DNA of 37,139 bases from positions 1 through 37,139 of the forward strand of contig CANDGI010000029.1 in the NCBI GenBank assembly GCA_947384285.1, given 5' to 3'. The translations under genes were made by a program, and so were the position numbers. The notes beneath the pieces are model-generated. The model saw only the letters and a list, made by a program, of their open reading frames with translations, was not told where the DNA came from and did not search any database. The DNA comes from an uncultured Lachnospiraceae bacterium. Lineage in GTDB: Bacteria; Bacillota; Clostridia; Lachnospirales; Lachnospiraceae. Positions 32,982 to 37,139 of the stretch are shown in pieces. Within the stretch, counting starts at the first letter, position 1, and each line of letters opens with the position of its first letter.

Positions 32982-33491
32982 ATGAAGCAGTTTAAGAAAG
33001 TTTTGGTAGGATGTCTGCTGGTTCTGGTATTGAGCAGTGTCACAGCCTGTGGCAGCAATGACAATGGCGAGAACAACGGCACCACTGAAAATGGGAATGG
33101 AACGAATAATACCAATGGAACCAACGGAACTGACAATACCGATGGAACCGACAAAACGAATGGAACGAATAACACCAATGGAACCAACGGAACCAACGGA
33201 ACCAATAATACCAACGGAACCAACAATACGAATGGAACGAATGACACCAATGGAACCAAAGGCCCAGCCAACAATAACAATACGGGAACCAATAATGGCA
33301 CATTGACAGATGATGTGGAAAATCTGGGCGATGATATTGTGGACGGTGTAGAAGACCTGGGTGATGATGTAGAAAACGGCGTAGAGGATATGACAGATGG
33401 AAATGACAAGAACTCTACGAATAACAATAACAATGGAAACAAGAAAGCAAATGGAAACGAAAAGGATGCCAATAAGGCTGGAGCAAGGTAA
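32982..33491 (+). CDS. Asn/Gly/Thr-repeat lipoprotein
   Basis: A 169-aa protein with a lipoprotein signal (MKQFKKVLVGCLLVLVLSS, lipobox VTAC with Cys at about 23). A low-complexity region follows (about 30-92) built of NGT and NNT units, then an acidic segment with the repeated pattern DDVENLGDD / DDVENGVEDMTDG (about 105-137), and an Asn/Lys-rich tail. It should be tethered to the outer face of the membrane. Function is unknown; its position after spoVAE hints at a spore or envelope role, but the 82-nt gap does not prove cotranscription. AAAAGGAG precedes the ATG. Confidence 0.8.
   Translation: MKQFKKVLVGCLLVLVLSSVTACGSNDNGENNGTTENGNGTNNTNGTNGTDNTDGTDKTNGTNNTNGTNGTNGTNNTNGTNNTNGTNDTNGTKGPANNNNTGTNNGTLTDDVENLGDDIVDGVEDLGDDVENGVEDMTDGNDKNSTNNNNNGNKKANGNEKDANKAGAR
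33090..33264 (+). repeat. Degenerate 9-bp/3-codon tandem repeat in the lipoprotein gene
   Basis: Units such as AATACCAAT-GGAACC and AACGGAACC are repeated about twenty times, encoding NTNGT and NGT. Unit sequence varies at third positions. Such tracts are prone to length change by slippage; the unit is a multiple of three so the frame is kept. Confidence 0.75.
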
Positions 33492-33519
33492 TATCTCCGT
33501 TCCTTTGGAGCAGCGGCAA

Positions 33520-33613
33520 GCTGTCGGAAGTCGTTTCTGAGTGGCTTCGCACTTGCTTTCTGACAGCGTGGAAGGAAAGAAACGGCATGGCCTTATGGGC
33601 TGTGCCGTTTTCC
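33520..33613 (+). terminator. Two hairpins after the lipoprotein gene
   Basis: The first hairpin pairs GCTGTCGGAA (33520-33529) with TTCTGACAGC (33558-33567), with one mismatch. The second pairs AAACGGCA (33580-33587) with TGCCGTTT (33603-33610), with an inner GCC/GGGC, and is followed only by TCC. The second looks like a bidirectional terminator between the convergent lipoprotein and DUF5721-like genes. Confidence 0.55.
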
Positions 33614-33653
33614 ATATCATGGGCAGGCAGATATGGATATCACATGCTGGCAT

Positions 33654-34160
33654 TTAAGAAAGAGACTCAAAGGGAATCTTGTGTTTTCGGAAAAAAATTT
33701 TTACCATATCGTCCCAGGCATGCTCCAGGGATTTGTCCATGGAGAACATTTGATACGAAACCCCTGTGGTGCAGGTAAGCTTTTGCTCCTGGTATTTCAG
33801 GTTTAAGTACATGCCGGAAATGTCTTCCGGAGAGAAATTACTATTAATGGAAGCAACGGTACGTTTCTGGTTTTCGCTGGAAAGCTGGAAAACAAATTTG
33901 AAGGCGGAGGGGGTTCGTCTGCCTTTGATGATGCTAAAGCACACAGGCCGTACCAGAGAGAAGGGAATATATGGTTCCTGGGAAACCAGGGGATAAGGCT
34001 CGTCCTCCGGGCTGAAAAAATCAGCTTTGGCATGTCCGTCTAACAGGTAGGTCATGCAGGTGGTAATGGCTCCTTCCACCAAAAGAAAGCTGTCAAAAGT
34101 GTCTGTGCGTAAAAATATATTCATAAATTCTTTCACATCCAGAATGGATAGCGCTGTCAT
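33654..34160 (-). CDS. DUF5721-like protein of unknown function
   Basis: A 168-aa soluble protein starting MTALSILDVKEFMNIFLRTD. It resembles a family common in Lachnospiraceae and annotated DUF5721; I make this call from memory with moderate confidence. It has no signal or membrane segment. The start at 34160 is chosen over upstream codons because GGAGG lies 8 nt before it, and a consensus promoter sits at 34195-34223. It is convergent with the lipoprotein gene and divergent from the M18 aminopeptidase. Confidence 0.7.
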   Translation of the reverse strand: MTALSILDVKEFMNIFLRTDTFDSFLLVEGAITTCMTYLLDGHAKADFFSPEDEPYPLVSQEPYIPFSLVRPVCFSIIKGRRTPSAFKFVFQLSSENQKRTVASINSNFSPEDISGMYLNLKYQEQKLTCTTGVSYQMFSMDKSLEHAWDDMVKIFFRKHKIPFESLS

Positions 34161-34194
34161 AAGGATACCTCCCAAATAAAATATTCTGGTTATC

Positions 34195-34223
34195 ATTATA
34201 TGATGTAAATTGCAAAAACACAA
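34195..34223 (-). promoter_or_regulatory. Sigma-A promoter for the DUF5721-like gene
   Basis: On the minus strand TTGTGT (complement of 34218-34223), a 17-nt spacer and a consensus TATAAT (complement of 34195-34200), 34 nt before the start codon. Confidence 0.65.
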
Positions 34224-34235
34224 GCGCTGTTATAG

Positions 34236-34271
34236 TAGAAAAAACAACCCAGATATAGTATAATATCTGGG
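34236..34271 (+). promoter_or_regulatory. Probable promoter of the M18 gene overlapped by a palindrome / minus-strand terminator
   Basis: TATAAT at 34259-34264 with a weak -35 TAGAAA (34236-34241) at 17-nt spacing. The -10 sits inside a perfect palindrome, CCCAGATAT (34248-34256) and ATATCTGGG (34263-34271). On the minus strand this hairpin is followed by TTGTTTTTT, a good intrinsic terminator. The palindrome could serve as an operator for the plus promoter, as a stop for antisense transcripts, or both. The stem resembles that of the terminator at 15466-15500. Confidence 0.45.
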
Positions 34272-34412
34272 AGCATGTGAAAAATTGTTTTCCTAAGGGA
34301 AGCGCAGTTTGCGGGATACCGCAGGCGTCTGCAGGATTTGCGCCAAAGGAAGGCAGCATAACAGGCGGCAGCTAAATTACAAAATATCATATACATAGCA
34401 ATGGAGGAACAT

Positions 34413-35702
34413 ATGGAACAGGCAGAACAGAGATTTTTTCGTTTATTAGAAAAGGGTACAAGCGCAGTGATGGCAGTAAGGGAGGCCGTATCCAGGCTGG
34501 AGGAAGCAGGATTTGAGGAATTGAGCTTTGACAGGCAGTGGGGGCTGACGGAAAATGGAAAGTATTATGTAAAGCATCATGATACCACGCTGTTTGCTTT
34601 TACCATAGGAAAAAGCAAGGAGCTTCGGGATGCAGTGCGGATTGGCGCGGCTCATACAGATTTTCCTTGTCTGCGGATCAAACCCAATCCAGACTTAACT
34701 GTGGAGGGATACCGGCAGCTCAATGTGGAGGTGTACGGTGGAGCAATTTTGAATACATGGCTGGACCGCCCCCTTGGCATTTCCGGGCGTGCAGCGGTGA
34801 AAAGCCAGGATGTGATGCATCCGAAGATGCGCTATATTTCAGTGGATCGGCCGCTGCTTGTGATTCCCAATCTTGCCATACATATGAACCGTGAGGTCAA
34901 TAAGGGGGTGGAGTTAAATAAGCAGACGGATATGCTTCCCATTCTGGGGCTTTTGGGAGAGGGGGAGAAGGAAGAGAAGGTTCTGATGGATTTTCTGTCA
35001 AAAGAGCTTTCGGTAGAAAAAGAGGATATCCTGGATTTTGAGCTGTGGGCGTATTGCCTGGAACAGCCCCAGTGTGTTGGAATGCAGGAGGAATTCATCA
35101 TGTCTCCCAGGCTTGATAACCTTACTTCGGTACATGCCTTGCTGGAAGGGCTGATAAACGGCAGGCGTGAGAAGGGACTGAATGTGGCGGCCTTCTTTGA
35201 CCATGAGGAAATCGGCAGCCAGACCAAACAGGGGGCAGGCTCCCTGCTGCTGCTGAATCTGCTGGAGAAGATTTGCAGCAGTCTGGGAAAAACAGATATG
35301 CAGACAATGGAAAGCCTGTATAATGCCTTTTTCCTTTCCGTGGATGTGGCGCATGGACTGCACCCCAACCAGGCAAAGAAAATGGATATTACCAACAAAC
35401 CAGTGCTGGGCGGAGGGATCTGCATCAAGGAGGCAGGTTCCCAGTCCTATGCAACCGATTGTGAAGGAGTGGCAGCGGTAGAGCAGATCTGCAGAAAGGA
35501 AAGCATTCCTTACCAGAAATTTGTAAACCGTTCGGATATGGCTGGGGGCGGAACCCTTGGAGCCATTGCTTCCAGCATTCTGCCAGTGCGTACCGTGGAC
35601 ATCGGCGTGCCCATTCTTGCCATGCATTCCGCAGTGGAAACCATGGGAAGGGCGGATATAAAATCATTGGCAGATTTGATTACCGCTTATTTTCAGGTGT
35701 AA
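34413..35702 (+). CDS. M18 family aminopeptidase
   Basis: A 429-aa metallo-aminopeptidase of family M18 (aspartyl aminopeptidase type), normal length. Metal and active-site segments visible: GAAHTDFPCLRIKP, FDHEEIGSQT, SVDVAHGLHPN, the DMAGGGTLGAI block and ILAMHSAVETMGRADI near the end. It releases N-terminal residues from peptides in the cytosol. The start is set at 34413 because GGAGGA (34403-34408) lies just before it; an in-frame ATG at 34401 overlaps that site. It is followed 59 nt later by the transglutaminase-like gene, possibly one transcript. The leader has small hairpins at 34313-34345. Confidence 0.92.
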   Translation: MEQAEQRFFRLLEKGTSAVMAVREAVSRLEEAGFEELSFDRQWGLTENGKYYVKHHDTTLFAFTIGKSKELRDAVRIGAAHTDFPCLRIKPNPDLTVEGYRQLNVEVYGGAILNTWLDRPLGISGRAAVKSQDVMHPKMRYISVDRPLLVIPNLAIHMNREVNKGVELNKQTDMLPILGLLGEGEKEEKVLMDFLSKELSVEKEDILDFELWAYCLEQPQCVGMQEEFIMSPRLDNLTSVHALLEGLINGRREKGLNVAAFFDHEEIGSQTKQGAGSLLLLNLLEKICSSLGKTDMQTMESLYNAFFLSVDVAHGLHPNQAKKMDITNKPVLGGGICIKEAGSQSYATDCEGVAAVEQICRKESIPYQKFVNRSDMAGGGTLGAIASSILPVRTVDIGVPILAMHSAVETMGRADIKSLADLITAYFQV

Positions 35703-35761
35703 ACTGTGTATCAGATGGGTGGAAGGAAACCTGTATTGCTGGAAAAGGAAGGTAATTGGAC

Positions 35762-36961
35762 ATGAAGTGGTTGAGAGGCAAAGCAGCAGGGCTGCTGCTG
35801 GTTTTTGCACTGGGCAGTTTAACTGATGCATGCGGCGTGGAAGAGTTCCAGGACATTTTGTATGAAAATATGGAGTCTGAAACCGTCGACAGAGAGGAAA
35901 GCAAGAAGCAGGCCGAGGCTCCTATTATGGATACCAAGCAGCTGGAGCCAGAGACAGCAAAACGGGAACAGATTTCCGTAGGGAAGTATGCCTATGAGCA
36001 TTTGGACCAGCAGGGGCAGGTTGTCTATGACGAGATGCTTGCGGCAATTTTAAACCATGAAGAAAAAATAAAGCTTTCCACTACGGATTTGGATTTGATG
36101 CGCAAGGCCTACGCGGGGGTCTGCGGAGATTATGGCGGTCTGTTTTGGGTGGAGGGCTATGTGTTTACCAGATATACCAAGGGGGAAGAGCTGGTAAGCC
36201 TGGAATTTGCTCCCAAGTATACCATGTCAGAGGAAGAGCGGAAGATTACCCAGGCTCAGATTGATGATGTTGTGGAGGTTTGGCTGGGGGGCATTTCTTT
36301 TAACAATACGGATTATGAAAAGGCCAGGTACGTCTATGAGCTTCTTGCGCTGAACACGGAGTATGTGAAGAATGCAACGGACAGCCAGAATATTATCAGT
36401 GTATTTCTCAAACAGCAGACGGTGTGCCAGGGCTATGCCTGCGCCGTTCAATATCTGTTGGAACAGTTGGGGATTCAGAGCGTTATCGTAAGCGGTACGG
36501 CGCTGGGGGATGCCCACGCCTGGAATTTAATCCGGCTGGATGGGGAATATTATTATATGGACGCCACCTGGGGAAATAACGGATACCAAAACGGGGAAGG
36601 CAAGGAGACTTCTTTTATCGATTATAATTATATGGCTATGACCACAGAAGAGATGCAGATGGGGCATGTGCCGGATGAAAATTTGGAATTGCCGGAGTGC
36701 ACCGCGGTGATGAATAATTATTATATCAGGGAAGGAACTTATATGGAGGAGTGGAATCCACAGCAGATGGGAGCCATTCTTTCCAAGGCCTGGGCCGAGG
36801 GAAGGGTCGTAACACTGCGGTTTTCGGATGATACTTTAAAGAAGCAGGCATTCCGGTATTTTATTGAAGAAGGATATATTGCGGATTACTGTGATGGGAT
36901 TACCCAGATTAATTATATTGAGGACAATATGTGGAAGGAAATCAGTTTTTGTTTTAACTGA
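35762..36961 (+). CDS. Transglutaminase-like (papain-fold) cell-surface protein
   Basis: A 399-aa protein with an N-terminal hydrophobic export signal ending in LTDACG, which may be a non-standard lipobox. A charged spacer follows, then a helical region (about 80-200) and a transglutaminase-core domain. The catalytic triad is visible: Cys in TVCQGYACAVQYLLEQLG, His in DAHAWNLIRLDGEYYYMDATWG, and Asp in the same block. Such bacterial proteins are usually proteases or amidases rather than cross-linking enzymes; the substrate here is unknown. The start at 35762 follows AAGGAAGG by 9 nt; an in-frame TTG at 35756 is less likely. Confidence 0.85.
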   Translation: MKWLRGKAAGLLLVFALGSLTDACGVEEFQDILYENMESETVDREESKKQAEAPIMDTKQLEPETAKREQISVGKYAYEHLDQQGQVVYDEMLAAILNHEEKIKLSTTDLDLMRKAYAGVCGDYGGLFWVEGYVFTRYTKGEELVSLEFAPKYTMSEEERKITQAQIDDVVEVWLGGISFNNTDYEKARYVYELLALNTEYVKNATDSQNIISVFLKQQTVCQGYACAVQYLLEQLGIQSVIVSGTALGDAHAWNLIRLDGEYYYMDATWGNNGYQNGEGKETSFIDYNYMAMTTEEMQMGHVPDENLELPECTAVMNNYYIREGTYMEEWNPQQMGAILSKAWAEGRVVTLRFSDDTLKKQAFRYFIEEGYIADYCDGITQINYIEDNMWKEISFCFN

Positions 36962-37139
36962 AAAAAAGCTTTTCAAACCGGCGTATTTATGTTAGTATTA
37001 AGTAGTATTTAAAACTACATTAAAAGATGGCAATATATATGTAAAGTTATTTTAAATATGAAATGTAGTGTAACATGATACTATTTAGCATTCTGGTGAT
37101 ATGTCAAGAACTTTTTGAAAAAGATTTTGATATGTTTTT
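36962..37139. other. AT-rich right edge, no gene seen
   Basis: A short AAAAGCTTTT palindrome directly after the transglutaminase-like gene and a GTAGT-ATTTAAA-ACTAC inverted repeat (about 37001-37017) are present. The stretch is AT-rich and may hold the promoter of a gene beyond the window. I see no coding frame. Confidence 0.4.

Noticed and set aside
33090-33264. CRISPR array
   Set aside because: The repeat units are 9-18 bp, directly adjacent without unique spacers, and lie in frame within a lipoprotein gene.
32814-33653. 279-codon minus-strand frame with Ser/Ile/Val/Gly repeats
   Set aside because: It is the antisense of the NGT repeat in the lipoprotein gene; the plus strand has a signal peptide, lipobox and ribosome binding site.

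Overview
The window reads as chromosomal DNA of an endospore-forming, obligately fermentative Firmicute, most likely a Lachnospiraceae member (Clostridia). Supporting evidence from the sequence: a spoIIA operon (anti-sigma antagonist, anti-sigma kinase, sigma-F), all five core spoVA genes, a LysM/GH18 spore cortex-lytic type protein, a sensory FeFe-hydrogenase homologue, phosphate acetyltransferase, Gram-positive AGGAGG ribosome binding sites, and moderate GC content. The genus call is inference.

Layout. 1-488: five tRNA genes (Met partial, Asp, Val, Leu, Gly) on the plus strand. 582-6009: a minus-strand LysM-GH18 gene, a plus-strand soluble chemoreceptor built on an FeFe-hydrogenase core, then minus-strand DUF305 and pta genes. 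6193-11099: a self-contained efflux operon, with a promoter and TetR-type operator, a giant RND permease carrying a long coiled-coil insertion, and its probable TetR repressor. 11104-18422: housekeeping genes valS, fapA-like (DUF342), folC, an unlisted 47-codon gene overlapping folC, and a membrane-anchored TPR protein. 18602-22795: spoIIAA-spoIIAB-sigF, a convergent structured RNA candidate, a broken Uma2 gene, and then a near-perfect sigma-G promoter driving a small membrane protein and spoVAA-AB-AC. 22937-31315: genes separating spoVAC from spoVAD, namely a 61-aa protein, a MATE transporter, a membrane-anchored polysaccharide deacetylase and a type III restriction-modification locus whose Res subunit is broken. 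31354-32899: spoVAD-spoVAE with their own sigma-G-like promoter. 32982-36961: an Asn/Gly/Thr-repeat lipoprotein, a DUF5721-like gene, an M18 aminopeptidase and a transglutaminase-like protein.

How the genes fit together. sigF and its two regulators switch on the forespore programme. SpoVAA-AE form the channel that moves dipicolinic acid into the forespore and out at germination, and the LysM-GH18 protein probably helps break down cortex. The spoVA genes are split by about 8.7 kb, and both pieces have sigma-G-like promoters, so co-expression could survive the split.

Most unusual observation: an ~90-nt structured repeat occurs twice, between spoIIAA and spoIIAB and directly before spoVAD. In both places it is bounded by AGGAGG on each side and its downstream AGGAGG serves as the gene's Shine-Dalgarno. 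Other notable items are the hydrogenase-chemoreceptor fusion with the proton-relay Cys replaced, the Res deletion leaving an apparently orphan methyltransferase, and the minus-strand ~169-nt RNA candidate after sigF. All calls are by eye; no database search or folding program was run.
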